From NCBI GenBank assembly GCA_050949745.1, contig JBMNGF010000021.1:290274-354273 (forward strand): a DNA stretch of 64,000 nt, written 5' to 3'. Shown here in pieces: positions 35,129 through 43,583 of this stretch. The stretch is from Syntrophaceticus sp050949745. GTDB lineage: Bacteria > Bacillota > DSM-12270 > Thermacetogeniales > Thermacetogeniaceae. The translations under genes were made by a program, and so were the position numbers. Under the pieces are notes generated by a model that had not been told where the DNA came from, searched no databases, and was given only the letters and a program-made list of their open reading frames with translations. Position 1 is the first letter of the stretch; every line of letters begins with the position of its first letter.

Positions 35129-35201
35129 TATATATTCTACCGCCCTTATAGGGGTCAGCTGGCTTTTTTATATTGGGTTAAGAGTAAAGAGGGAGGTAGT
35201 T

Positions 35202-35294
35202 ATGGATGGAGTATCAGTTGCCTTTATAAATCAGGTATATGATAATTTAAAATTACTGGTTATCCTTTGCAAATCGATAACCTTTCCCTTTTAA
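35202..35294 (+). CDS. Possible truncated small protein
   Basis: ATG at 35202 follows GAGGGAGGTAGTT and opens a 30-codon frame (MDGVSVAFINQVYDNLKLLV) that runs into the 3' end of the convergent YkvI-type gene. The strong ribosome site suggests the surviving start of a deleted gene. Confidence 0.3.
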   Translation: MDGVSVAFINQVYDNLKLLVILCKSITFPF

Positions 35295-36362
35295 TATCAG
35301 TCCCAAATCTTTTACAATCATAAAAACCAACAGCAGAATACCCACATAACCATTTATCACATAAACAATGTTTACCAAGCGGTCAAAAGATACTTTTAAG
35401 CCAATAATGGTTCCCATTAAGGCTAATACTACCGTAAGTATTTTAAATCTCCGGCTTTTTTCGTCAGCTATGCGAATGCATACTGTCCAAAGAAGAGGTA
35501 CCGAAGTGGTATAAATTCCTAATACCACCAGGAGGGAGAATATGATGGCTATATTGGGGTGGATATTTCCTGCTAATATTAAGGAAGGCACCATAGATCC
35601 CTTCACTTGCTCGATATTGGCCATTAATCCTAAAGCAACTAGAATCACTGCTAATGAAAATCCCAAAGCTCCCAAAATTGTTCCCCAGACAGCATCTCTT
35701 CTACTCTTGGCCTCGGCACCGATTGAAGACATAAAGGTAGCCAGCCACAGCATGCAAAATCCTACATAAGATCCGGCAGCAAATAGCCAATTACTCGAGG
35801 CTTTAAGTAAATCTAATTGGGGGATTATTTGGTTCGCGGTTGATAATCCACCTGGATTCATTAAAATACCGGCTATTCCCAAACTAATGGACATTACAGC
35901 GATAACCGGACCGATACTGCCAATGACATCAACAATTTTATTCAGTCCAAATACAACAGTACCTCCGGCCACAATCGCGAGGCCAATACCACCTACATAA
36001 GTGGGAAGCCCGTATTGTTGCTGCAAAGTAGCCCCAGCCCCGCCTATCATTACGATAAATGACATATATATAAATATAACGGAAAAGTAATCATAAAATA
36101 TCCCAACAATTTTTCCGCAATAATAGATGTAAATATCATTTCTTTTAGGAAACTTATTCTTATTACCAGCCAAAATAAAACTGACACCAACATAAAGAAA
36201 TAAAGTAAATACAATCAGGGCTCCTAAAATACCCATGAAACCGTAAGCAACAAAATACTGCATGATTTCTTGCCCAGTAGCGAAACCCGACCCAACTAAA
36301 AAGGCAATAAAAGCTCCTGCGTAAATAATGATTTGCTTCACATTCATCTTTTGTTTTTCCAT
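35253..36362 (-). CDS. YkvI-type membrane transport protein
   Basis: 369 aa with about ten hydrophobic helices. FIAFLVGSGFATGQEIMQYF is the helix-break motif at the start of APC-superfamily-like YkvI proteins. The middle has FAAGSYVGFCMLWLATFM. The substrate is unknown. The gene lies between two DUF1847 copies and converges on the broken one. Confidence 0.8.
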   Translation of the reverse strand: MEKQKMNVKQIIIYAGAFIAFLVGSGFATGQEIMQYFVAYGFMGILGALIVFTLFLYVGVSFILAGNKNKFPKRNDIYIYYCGKIVGIFYDYFSVIFIYMSFIVMIGGAGATLQQQYGLPTYVGGIGLAIVAGGTVVFGLNKIVDVIGSIGPVIAVMSISLGIAGILMNPGGLSTANQIIPQLDLLKASSNWLFAAGSYVGFCMLWLATFMSSIGAEAKSRRDAVWGTILGALGFSLAVILVALGLMANIEQVKGSMVPSLILAGNIHPNIAIIFSLLVVLGIYTTSVPLLWTVCIRIADEKSRRFKILTVVLALMGTIIGLKVSFDRLVNIVYVINGYVGILLLVFMIVKDLGLILKGKGYRFAKDNQ

Positions 36363-36674
36363 ATTTTATTTCCATATGCTTTTGTCATGACTTTATTATG
36401 TGTAAAACTAGTCCTTATAATAACTAAACAGCACCTAGCTTTTTCAAGCAGATAAATTTCTCGGTCAAGTGAGACCGGGAAGAAAACTCCAAAATTTCAT
36501 CCGGAAGATTCATTTTCCTCTTCATAACCCTCCCCCATATTTATACTTATAAGTCTGACATAAAACACAGATACCCTTTCCATTTTTGTTAACAAAAAAC
36601 CACCGGCCATTCGTCAGCAGGCGGTTTTCCTTCGCAGCTCTCTACAGTTATCTTGTTCTACTTTATTCGGTGTA
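36363..36674. other. Intergenic region with hairpins
   Basis: No gene seen. CGGTC-aagtga-GACCG hairpin at 36472-36487. AACCACCG ... GCGGTT hairpin near 36598-36630, related to the AACCGCC repeats at 22733 and 44683. Confidence 0.5.
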
Positions 36675-37132
36675 TCATGAATTTATATTCCGGTTTTTCC
36701 CGTAGAAAATCCTGCCTTCCTCCAGGTGTCTCTTATATATACAGTCTCTGGGCAAGCTCTCTGTCTGGCTGAATACATCTGCGCTTATCACTGCATTCAA
36801 AATATCTTGAGCAACAGCCAAAGGGTTCTATTGCTTCTAAGTAACACTTTTCATAGACTTTATAAGCGTTATTTATTATTTTTTCTATGACAACGTCACA
36901 ATACTCGGTTGAACTCCAATTCTTCTCATTCATAGGTATTAAATAATTCTCAAGATCAAGATCTTTGCTGAATTCAGTTTTTAAATAATCCTTACGGATT
37001 TTTTTAACCTTCTCACCCTAATAACTGCCTTTTTGAAAAACCATACAGTAATAAAGCCCTTGTTCTTTTTTTCTTCAATCCTATTTTCATCATAATAGTA
37101 TGATTTACTAATACTCTTTTTGAGTTCATCCA
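36675..37132 (-). pseudogene. Decayed gene with a conserved Cys cluster
   Basis: Three frames joined in order give DELKKSISKSYYYDENRIEE, KDYLKTEFSKDLDLENYLIP, CCSRYFECSDKRRCIQPDRE, CIYKRHLEEGRIFYGKN, with a final TGA at 36675. Breaks lie at a run of seven A near 36995 and near 36745. The Cys-rich stretch recalls a short zinc-binding motif common in hypothetical proteins of Firmicutes. It begins where the DnaQ-BRCT gene ends. Confidence 0.5.
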
Positions 37133-38109
37133 AAAACCGTCTTATGTTGTCCATCCTCTTCCTCCAGTGATAACATCCTTAAAAATTGGTTTTCATCGAT
37201 GATTTCCAACGGATAGCCCTGCTCAATGAGTTCTTTGGCGCGTTTTGTTTTGCGGCTCTGCTTGCCGTCAACAAACCTTGAAAAATCTTGCACTCCCATA
37301 ACTAAGTAACTTGTCTGTTTTGTAACGTTATTTAACACGCAGCCGCCATTGTTCACGACCATTTGTGCTGCGTGCTGCCTTGTCATACTGATCAATGTTC
37401 CTGTAAAAACCACATTTTTGCCCCTGAATGCCCCCTTTGTTTTTATGTTTTCATGGGAAAGTTCACTGATTTTAAGGGTGTCATACTTTCCCTTTCGAAT
37501 GCTTCGATGTGGGTTAGAAACGTAGCATGGACAATAAAGATCTTCATTGAGAACCCCCACTCGCATATCGATTTTTTGGGCCAATTCATTGATTGAAAGA
37601 CAATCATGGTGTTTGCAGGCCTCAACTAAAATTTTGCCGCAAATTCTGGCATCATCTGATGCATGATGATGGTTAAATAAATATCCCAGCTGATTACCGA
37701 TGTTTTTTAACGAATAGCTTACCTGTTGATCCCATGTCTTTCTTGCCACATTATAGGTACAGATAAATTCTATATCTGGATATGACAATCTATAACCATC
37801 TAATAGCTGCCGCAAAACGCTGATATCAAAACTCGCATTATGGGCTGCAACGAGCCTATTATGAATCAGTTCATGTATATCGGGCCAAATCTCATTAAAT
37901 CTAGGTTTGTCAACGACATCACTGCTGGTGATGCCGTGAATTTGAGTATTAAATGGATTAAAATAATCTAAATGACGAGGAGGGCGAATGAGCCATTCGT
38001 ACTCTTTTGAGACTCGGCCATCTTCAAAAAACACCAGTGCTACGGCGCATGCGCTTGCTCGTTTCTCATTCGCAGTCTCAAAGTCTATTGCCACAAAGTC
38101 AATTGTCAT
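37126..38109 (-). CDS. DnaQ-type 3'-5' exonuclease with BRCT domain
   Basis: 327 aa. N-terminal DEDD exonuclease: VAIDFETAN (Asp/Glu), LVAAHNASFDISVL (Asp), HHHASDDARICG (His and Asp). C-terminal BRCT domain (about 225-315): GKNVVFTGTLISMTRQHAAQMVVNNGG, SYLVMGVQD, and ending in LEIIDENQFLRML. Such proteins resemble stand-alone polymerase III epsilon-like exonucleases used in repair. ATG follows GGGTGACATC. A scrap of a paralogue's C-terminus lies at 45115-45190. Confidence 0.9.
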   Translation of the reverse strand: MTIDFVAIDFETANEKRASACAVALVFFEDGRVSKEYEWLIRPPRHLDYFNPFNTQIHGITSSDVVDKPRFNEIWPDIHELIHNRLVAAHNASFDISVLRQLLDGYRLSYPDIEFICTYNVARKTWDQQVSYSLKNIGNQLGYLFNHHHASDDARICGKILVEACKHHDCLSINELAQKIDMRVGVLNEDLYCPCYVSNPHRSIRKGKYDTLKISELSHENIKTKGAFRGKNVVFTGTLISMTRQHAAQMVVNNGGCVLNNVTKQTSYLVMGVQDFSRFVDGKQSRKTKRAKELIEQGYPLEIIDENQFLRMLSLEEEDGQHKTVFG

Positions 38110-38260
38110 GATGTCACCCCCGGAAACGTAGAAACATTATTAGGACACCAAAGTGAGCCAATAAACAAAAATATGCTCATTAATAACAGGCCACTCCACC
38201 ATTATTTTTATTAATTTGACACAAGGCATAGGCTTTCCTTCCATTTATGCAAAATGTTGA

Positions 38261-38440
38261 TGGCTCATATATAGAACCGAGGAAGAAGAAGCTCGTTTTT
38301 GGGATAAACATGACAGCACAGAGTTTATTGATGATTTTGAGCTCGTAGAAATAGAACTTTCGCCGGAATTGAGGGATGAGATTATAAAAAGGAGATTAGC
38401 AGGGATAAGGGGAAAAATGATAAGGGGAAAAAATAATTAA
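38261..38440 (+). pseudogene. Antitoxin-like remnant
   Basis: The frame reads EEEEARFWDKHDSTEFIDDF, ELVEIELSPELRDEIIKRRL and stops at 38438. EARFWDxHD is typical of small antitoxins of the BrnA/CopG kind. No start codon follows the upstream TGA, and no toxin gene adjoins, so I treat it as 5'-truncated. Confidence 0.5.
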
Positions 38441-38463
38441 GACTTTGAGGAGGATTTGAGTAA

Positions 38464-39153
38464 ATGACTAAAACGAATCATTCTATGTGTTCCAAGTGTT
38501 CTAAGCTTATTTGCAAAACGGATCTTCAGGCTGAGAATGACCCGCTCAGCGAAGCCCCAGATTACTGTCCTATGAAGTTATGGCCCGGGCTTCTCGATGA
38601 AGCCTTAGAGGAATATAAAAAAGAGGGAAATTTAGAATTTGCCAGATTGGCATCGGTCCAAGAATCTGAGTGCTATGAAAATACACCACAGGGCATCAGA
38701 ACGAAGTATCCCAGGATTGAGGAAATAATTATGTTTGCGCAAAAATGCAATTACCATAAACTCGGCATTGCTTTTTGCACAGGTCTGGAACATGAGGCAA
38801 GGCTATTGACGCGGATCCTGGAAAATAATGATTTCGAAGTGGTATCTGTGCGCTGCAAAGTTGGAGCTGTTCCTAAAGAAGAAATCGGAATCCGTCCCGA
38901 AGAAAAGATTGCCGGCCCGGAAAAATGGGAGTCGATGTGCAACCCCATCTCACAGGCCATGATATTAAATGCTGAAAATGTAGATCTGGCGATTATGCTG
39001 GGTTTATGCATAGGTCATGATACCCTCTTCATCAAGTACTGCCAAAGGCCTGTGACTGTGCTCGCCGTAAAGGACAGGGTAACCGGCCATAATCCCCTGG
39101 CTGCCCTTTATCTATCTTCCTCTTACTACAGGCGTTTAATGAAGAAAGAATAA
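38464..39153 (+). CDS. DUF1847 metal-binding-like protein
   Basis: 229 aa. Cys pairs in MCSKCSKLIC and the spaced CP of DYCPMKLW at the N-terminus, then GIAFCTGLEHEARLL, CNPISQA and LCIGHDTLFIKYC further on. This is the usual layout of DUF1847 proteins, which are thought to bind metal or an Fe-S cluster through these cysteines; the role is unknown. ATG follows GAGGAGGATTTGAGTAA. A truncated duplicate is at 34880-35103. Confidence 0.9.
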   Translation: MTKTNHSMCSKCSKLICKTDLQAENDPLSEAPDYCPMKLWPGLLDEALEEYKKEGNLEFARLASVQESECYENTPQGIRTKYPRIEEIIMFAQKCNYHKLGIAFCTGLEHEARLLTRILENNDFEVVSVRCKVGAVPKEEIGIRPEEKIAGPEKWESMCNPISQAMILNAENVDLAIMLGLCIGHDTLFIKYCQRPVTVLAVKDRVTGHNPLAALYLSSSYYRRLMKKE

Positions 39154-39193
39154 GAACATGGCCGTCTCTTTTGAGATGGCCTCTACTGTGATA

Positions 39194-39230
39194 GTGGCAA
39201 GGGACGGTGGCAAGACCTATCATTTGCCAC
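39194..39230. repeat. Hairpin repeat with GTGGCAA arms
   Basis: GTGGCAA (39194-39200) and TTGCCAC (39224-39230) enclose gggacggtggcaagacc..., the loop core in inverse orientation to the 27-bp copies. Confidence 0.55.
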
Positions 39231-39362
39231 AATAATGAGGCGTATCGATCCCCTCACCAACAATTCATTTTCTTTCATGAAAACCAGCGGGTATACAGAC
39301 TCCTCGACAGAAGGCTCGAGGTCACCTACCGGTTGACCGGGATACAGGAGATGATCCAATAA
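39207..39362 (+). pseudogene. Unidentified C-terminal coding remnant
   Basis: A frame with protein-like content (EAYRSPHQQFIFFHENQRVY, RLLDRRLEVTYRLTGIQEMI) ends at TAA 39360-39362. It has no ribosome site and begins in the hairpin repeat. I do not recognise the parent. Confidence 0.3.
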
Positions 39363-39378
39363 AGCAAGCTTGGCACCG

Positions 39379-40029
39379 TTACTTCTTATACATCAACTTA
39401 TATTGCTCAATTAAAAAATTAGAGACCATAATTCCTGCTTCATTAATGGCTTCTGTGTCCAGATAATGATTCGCACTCATATCAAATAGGATATTAGCAG
39501 AACCTTTGATCTCATCATCACCCAGCCAGATCTTAATCGTTAAGGGGAATCTGGGGAAAAGGGGTATTTTTGCACAGACGTCCGCACTTTCTTCAATGGA
39601 TGCATCCAGTTTAAGACATGCCGCTTTTATTTGCTCTACCGGTTCCTGTGAGAAATATTTAGCCAGGGGATCGATACTTTTACGCACTAAAGCTGCATAA
39701 TTAAGATTTCCATTTTCCAACTCACGGTATGAGATCAGTTTATTTTCCATGGGAGCATTATCTGCTCGGGCAAGATAGTGGAGAATAAGCCATCTCCAAT
39801 TCCAGGCAGGCATATACTTTGAGCCGGTGAAAACTATATCACCCTCTGGGTATTTTACATCCAGCACTTGCCCAAGGCTTTTTATCCGTATAATAGATTG
39901 TTTTGGATCAAATACTGCTCCACTGTTTTCCGACATCTTAAATGGATCTTCTGCTGCAAAGTCTTTAATGATATATTCGAATGCTGTATTAAAAGCTGTT
40001 TTATCCTCGGCTATCATATAAGGAAGCAT
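39379..40029 (-). CDS. DUF3786 protein
   Basis: 216 aa. IRIKSLGQVLDVKYPEGDIV, then ILHYLARADNAPMENKLISYRELENG and LPLFPRFPLTIKIWLGDDEI-like segments place it in DUF3786, a family of anaerobes often near corrinoid or acetyl-CoA pathway genes; its function is unknown. ATG at 40029 follows GGGAGGAAAATA. It starts 14 bp after the TauE-type permease and is likely co-transcribed with it. Confidence 0.85.
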   Translation of the reverse strand: MLPYMIAEDKTAFNTAFEYIIKDFAAEDPFKMSENSGAVFDPKQSIIRIKSLGQVLDVKYPEGDIVFTGSKYMPAWNWRWLILHYLARADNAPMENKLISYRELENGNLNYAALVRKSIDPLAKYFSQEPVEQIKAACLKLDASIEESADVCAKIPLFPRFPLTIKIWLGDDEIKGSANILFDMSANHYLDTEAINEAGIMVSNFLIEQYKLMYKK

Positions 40030-40042
40030 TATTTTCCTCCCA

Positions 40043-40774
40043 CTACAAGTAATATTCAGCAAACTTTAGGATAGCCATCACAATCAGAAATACAATGATG
40101 ATTCTCGTCAGCCTGCTTCTATCCAACTTTTTGAATATTTTCAAAGCCGGCAACAGGAATGCCACACAGACCACACTGGCAATGGCAGAGTATGCAAAGG
40201 TTACCAGAGTCATACTGCCTTGGATGATATGCTGAATCAAAAGTATTATCAATGTTATGAGTAGAGTTGCCTGTAGATTGGCAAGGTAGCGAATATTGTC
40301 TTTAAAAATACTATGATAATAATACCCCAACGGAGGTCCACTTACGCCAAGCATATTGCATACACCGGTTACACAGCCCGCTAAAATACTGTTGGGGAGA
40401 GAAGCTTTTATCTGCCACCCTTTTTCGGAAATGTAGAACAAACCTGCGAAAAAAAGCAGGATGAAAACCAGTATAATTGTGAGCGTAGCATCATCCAGTA
40501 CAAACAGAAAATAGGTGCTGATCATTTGCATAATCACGATGGGGATGACAACTGGCAAAATATTCTTTATTTCCACATGTTCTCGGGTATCAAATAGAAG
40601 CACACAGCTCATCACAATGGCGCAGAACGCGGTAATAGCGACAGACGCTTGATAACTAAACACATAAGGAAGAAAAAGTATCGTATAAATTCCGACCCCG
40701 AATCCTGTAAGCCCCTGAATAAACGCAGCCAAACACACTATTAATATCAAATATAATAAAGGCCACATTTCCAT
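40043..40774 (-). CDS. TauE/SafE family permease
   Basis: About 243 aa with eight hydrophobic helices in two related halves, as in TauE/SafE (DUF81) exporters of sulfur compounds or organic acids. LAAFIQGLTGFGVGIYTILFLP and AGCVTGVCNMLGVSGPPLGYY are the paired glycine-rich repeats. ATG at 40774 follows GGAGGTG. The promoter carries TGTTCCCGGAAACA, which resembles the palindrome before the divergent-side MarR gene. Confidence 0.9.
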   Translation of the reverse strand: MEMWPLLYLILIVCLAAFIQGLTGFGVGIYTILFLPYVFSYQASVAITAFCAIVMSCVLLFDTREHVEIKNILPVVIPIVIMQMISTYFLFVLDDATLTIILVFILLFFAGLFYISEKGWQIKASLPNSILAGCVTGVCNMLGVSGPPLGYYYHSIFKDNIRYLANLQATLLITLIILLIQHIIQGSMTLVTFAYSAIASVVCVAFLLPALKIFKKLDRSRLTRIIIVFLIVMAILKFAEYYL

Positions 40775-40810
40775 ATCTTTACACCTCCATAAATTTTGTG
40801 TATGAAAAAC

Positions 40811-40824
40811 TGTTCCCGGAAACA
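40811..40824. promoter_or_regulatory. Candidate MarR operator before the permease
   Basis: TGTTCCCGGAAACA, nearly the same inverted repeat as GTTTCC-gt-GGAAAC at 41431-41444. Confidence 0.55.
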
Positions 40825-40854
40825 TTTTTGAAACAATAAAACGGAGGAATCATA

Positions 40855-40944
40855 ATGAAATGTCGCAGTCGAAGAATTGATGAGGAGTATTTTCACTGTT
40901 ATTTCATGATACGCAGCGTCCCGTTAGAAGGCAACAATTTGTAA
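40855..40944 (+). CDS. 29-aa open frame with a strong ribosome site
   Basis: ACGGAGGAATCATA precedes ATG at 40855; the frame MKCRSRRIDEEYFHCYFMIR continues to a TAA at 40942. The pattern resembles the beginning of small IS200-like transposases (tyrosine/His region), so it may be a truncated 5' end rather than a peptide gene. Confidence 0.3.
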   Translation: MKCRSRRIDEEYFHCYFMIRSVPLEGNNL

Positions 40945-40949
40945 TTGAA

Positions 40950-41408
40950 TTAATCTTGATCATATTTCTTTTCAGCCGGCTTCCTATTATACAAGCGGTT
41001 AATATCGTTGAGAAAACACAATATAATGGATTGTTCATATTCACTATAAGTATTTATCACCGATAGTTTCTCCTGTCTTGCTTGACTATGCAGCTTTTTG
41101 TGTTCGTTATAAATATGCCGCCCTTCCTCAGTCAGTCGATAATAAATTTCTTTGTTATTATCCGGTCGTTGGTAACTCTCGACTAACCCCTTTTTCAGCA
41201 GCCTTTTGCAGATTTTACTGATAGCACCACGTGTCATATACATCTCGTTTGCTATTTTTGTGACATTAGGATATTCAATTGTGCCAATCAGATCAATACA
41301 ATGAACTTCTGACAAATTAATGCCTTCAAACATATCCTCCCATTCATCGGGAAATATGTTTTCTTGAACTTTTATGAGTGAATTTACGATTTGCATAGCT
41401 AGGTCCAT
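40950..41408 (-). CDS. MarR family transcriptional regulator
   Basis: 152 aa winged helix-turn-helix: YPNVTKIANEMYMTRGAISKICKRLLKKGLVESYQRPDNNKEIYYRLTEEG in pieces is the recognition helix and wing. Predicted to repress its own gene and the TauE/DUF3786 pair, since matching palindromes lie in both promoters. The ligand may be the permease substrate. Confidence 0.9.
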   Translation of the reverse strand: MDLAMQIVNSLIKVQENIFPDEWEDMFEGINLSEVHCIDLIGTIEYPNVTKIANEMYMTRGAISKICKRLLKKGLVESYQRPDNNKEIYYRLTEEGRHIYNEHKKLHSQARQEKLSVINTYSEYEQSIILCFLNDINRLYNRKPAEKKYDQD

Positions 41409-41430
41409 TCAATAGCGATTCCCCTTTTAT

Positions 41431-41481
41431 GTTTCCGTGGAAACAATAATAGCATACCATGATTTTGTTTCCATGTCAACA
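41431..41481. promoter_or_regulatory. Candidate MarR autoregulatory operators
   Basis: GTTTCC-gt-GGAAAC at 41431-41444 and a weaker TGTTTCC-at-gtcAACA at 41466-41481 lie just before the marR start. The shared GTTTCC half-site also occurs at 40811-40824. Confidence 0.6.
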
Positions 41482-41628
41482 AAAACAAAGCTTCCCTACT
41501 ATATATAGACATAATGCCGGAATTATGGTTTTGAAGATGGGTTTTCGAAGGGTTTAGTCAGATGGCAGATGTCAGATGTGGGAAAAGGGATTGTCTGTCG
41601 CAAGCCTAGCACCGCTTTGACTGAGCTG

Positions 41629-42102
41629 TCACACTAACGGCTTTTGGCTGAAATAGTATAAACCCTGATTGACAGAATCTATATCATATATTTTTTTCTC
41701 CAGAAAGAATAGGATTATCAGATCAGATGTATCGCTTTCAGATAAAGAGTAACCGGCGGCAGCTAAAAGTTCGTCGGTTTCTCTTTTATTCAGTTCAAGG
41801 GCCAAAGCCAGTGCTACCACTGTGTTTTTCCCAGGACGATAATTAGGGTTTCTTATCTTAGAAAAATGCCTGCGGTCTATTCCTGCCCTTTTATAAACAT
41901 CTGAATCTCTGGCACCCTTTTTATCGATCAAGCTGAACAATAGCTGATTAAATGTTGGTTTGCGGTTATTTTTAATATAATTTTCTAATTCTGTATCCAG
42001 TGCCTCTTTTAAAATAGTAGGTCCATAAACAGCATAGTCTGGCTCTTCTGAGTGTTTTTCTATATACTCTTGTAATTCTATTAACAACTCTTGGTCAAGC
42101 AT
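41629..42102 (-). CDS. Helix-turn-helix protein paired with a VWA protein
   Basis: 157 aa. The middle has DSDVYKRAGIDRRHFSKIRN and KNTVVALALALELNKRETDELLAAAGYSLS, an Xre-like helix-turn-helix. ATG at 42102 is selected because GGAGGGT lies seven bases before. It is divergent from the VWA gene, with a 98-bp shared promoter region. Such VWA/HTH pairs recur in Firmicutes; the target is unknown. Confidence 0.75.
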   Translation of the reverse strand: MLDQELLIELQEYIEKHSEEPDYAVYGPTILKEALDTELENYIKNNRKPTFNQLLFSLIDKKGARDSDVYKRAGIDRRHFSKIRNPNYRPGKNTVVALALALELNKRETDELLAAAGYSLSESDTSDLIILFFLEKKIYDIDSVNQGLYYFSQKPLV

Positions 42103-42200
42103 GTCCATACCCTCCATAAATGTCGCTTAACAGGCGACCAAATTATGGAACGGCTTCGCTATTATTATACCATGAACAAATATTTGAAAGGGTGATCTGT

Positions 42201-42794
42201 ATGAACAAGAATTTAACAGAAATTATTTTTCTCCTTGACAGAAGTGGTTCAATGGGAGGGCTTGAAAGCGACACTATAGGCGGTTTTAATGCTTTTCTAA
42301 AAAAGCAAAGCCAATTGGAAGGAGAAACAATTGTCACAGCAGTGCTTTTTGATGACCGGTACGAAATATTGTGGAATGGTGTTAAGGCAAATGAAGTTAA
42401 GCTAACTGAAAAAGAATATTATGTGCGGGGATGCACCGCTCTCTTGGATGCAGTAGGAAAAACAATTTTAGATGTGGGCCACAGGTTGTCAAGAACAAGT
42501 GAAGAGGAAAAGCCGAGCAAAGTCATCTTTGTCATCACAACAGACGGCTTGGAAAATGCCAGCCGTGAATTCACCTATGAAAAAGTGAAAGAGTTAATCA
42601 AACACCAGCAGGAGAGATACAACTGGGAGTTCATTTTCCTCGGCGCTAATATAGATGCTGCAAAAGAGGCGGACAGCATCGGGATCAGCGTTGATAATGC
42701 ATATAACTTCGACGCTTCAGCAAATGGTGTACATGAAATGTATTGTATGGCATTTGATGCAGTCACTGAGAGGAGATGGAGAAAAAAGAAATAG
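42201..42794 (+). CDS. VWA domain protein
   Basis: 197 aa von Willebrand A fold with an intact MIDAS: IIFLLDRSGSMGGLESDTI (DxSxS), a Thr in YVRGCTALLDAV, and VIFVITTDGLENAS (TDG). No signal peptide or membrane helix, so it acts in the cytoplasm. ATG at 42201 follows GAAAGGGTGATCTGT. It is divergent from the HTH gene. Confidence 0.88.
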   Translation: MNKNLTEIIFLLDRSGSMGGLESDTIGGFNAFLKKQSQLEGETIVTAVLFDDRYEILWNGVKANEVKLTEKEYYVRGCTALLDAVGKTILDVGHRLSRTSEEEKPSKVIFVITTDGLENASREFTYEKVKELIKHQQERYNWEFIFLGANIDAAKEADSIGISVDNAYNFDASANGVHEMYCMAFDAVTERRWRKKK

Positions 42795-42907
42795 TAGTCA
42801 AGCATGAGCCATAGTTTTCATCAATTTTCCTCAACTCGTACCTGGAAGGGGAACTCCTAGGTTTTACCTCCGTCTACGAAGTTGGTCTTTTATAATGTTA
42901 ATAAATA

Positions 42908-43444
42908 ATGCCAACACCATTTACCATAATATACATTATAACGACATTATTCATTCTTGTAATGCCATATATATTGTTATATGGTATAACCGTTAAAGGT
43001 AACCATAACAGTGCAGCTTGGACTGGTTATCAGCAAAAAGTTATTGGTATAGTATTTAGCCCAGCCGGTCATTGGGCTGCAGTTGCTGCTAAAGCTCACA
43101 GCAGTTGTCCCAGTTCTAACAGGTGCAGCTTTGGTAGCGTTCTTGTAAAGGAGGTAAGAGAAACACTGAAGAAAAATTGCTTAATATTACAGTTTTCTTT
43201 ATTGGCTTTGTTTGTAATCATACTTGGAACGAATATACTAGGATATACGAATTACGAAAGTGTACGGTATATCATTTATACAATCGTAGTTTTATCAGCA
43301 ATTAACTTTATTATGTTTATTTTGCTTTTCAAAACTGAAGATGATAAACAGGTTTCCAAAACGACTAAAAGAAACATCGTTATTTCTGCTTTCATTGCTG
43401 GCGTATTGCTTACTTTTACGGTAATCCGGTTATTGTATTATTGA
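42908..43444 (+). CDS. Hypothetical membrane protein with odd central segment
   Basis: 178 aa. One N-terminal helix (IIYIITTLFILVMPYILLYG) and three C-terminal helices. Between them lies a Ser/Ala/His-rich piece (SPAGHWAAVAAKAHSSCPSS) that looks unlike the rest and may come from an insertion or frame change. No clear ribosome site and no recognised family. Confidence 0.5.
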   Translation: MPTPFTIIYIITTLFILVMPYILLYGITVKGNHNSAAWTGYQQKVIGIVFSPAGHWAAVAAKAHSSCPSSNRCSFGSVLVKEVRETLKKNCLILQFSLLALFVIILGTNILGYTNYESVRYIIYTIVVLSAINFIMFILLFKTEDDKQVSKTTKRNIVISAFIAGVLLTFTVIRLLYY

Positions 43445-43583
43445 GGATGAGGCAAGCCTGGCACCATAACAGGCCATCAACAGCCAAACCAAACACTGGA
43501 TTGGAGAGGAGAGCTGAAATTGAGAGTGTGATAGAGAGGAAAACTACTCTGGCCTGACCACAAAAAGAAAGGATCTGGTGTGG

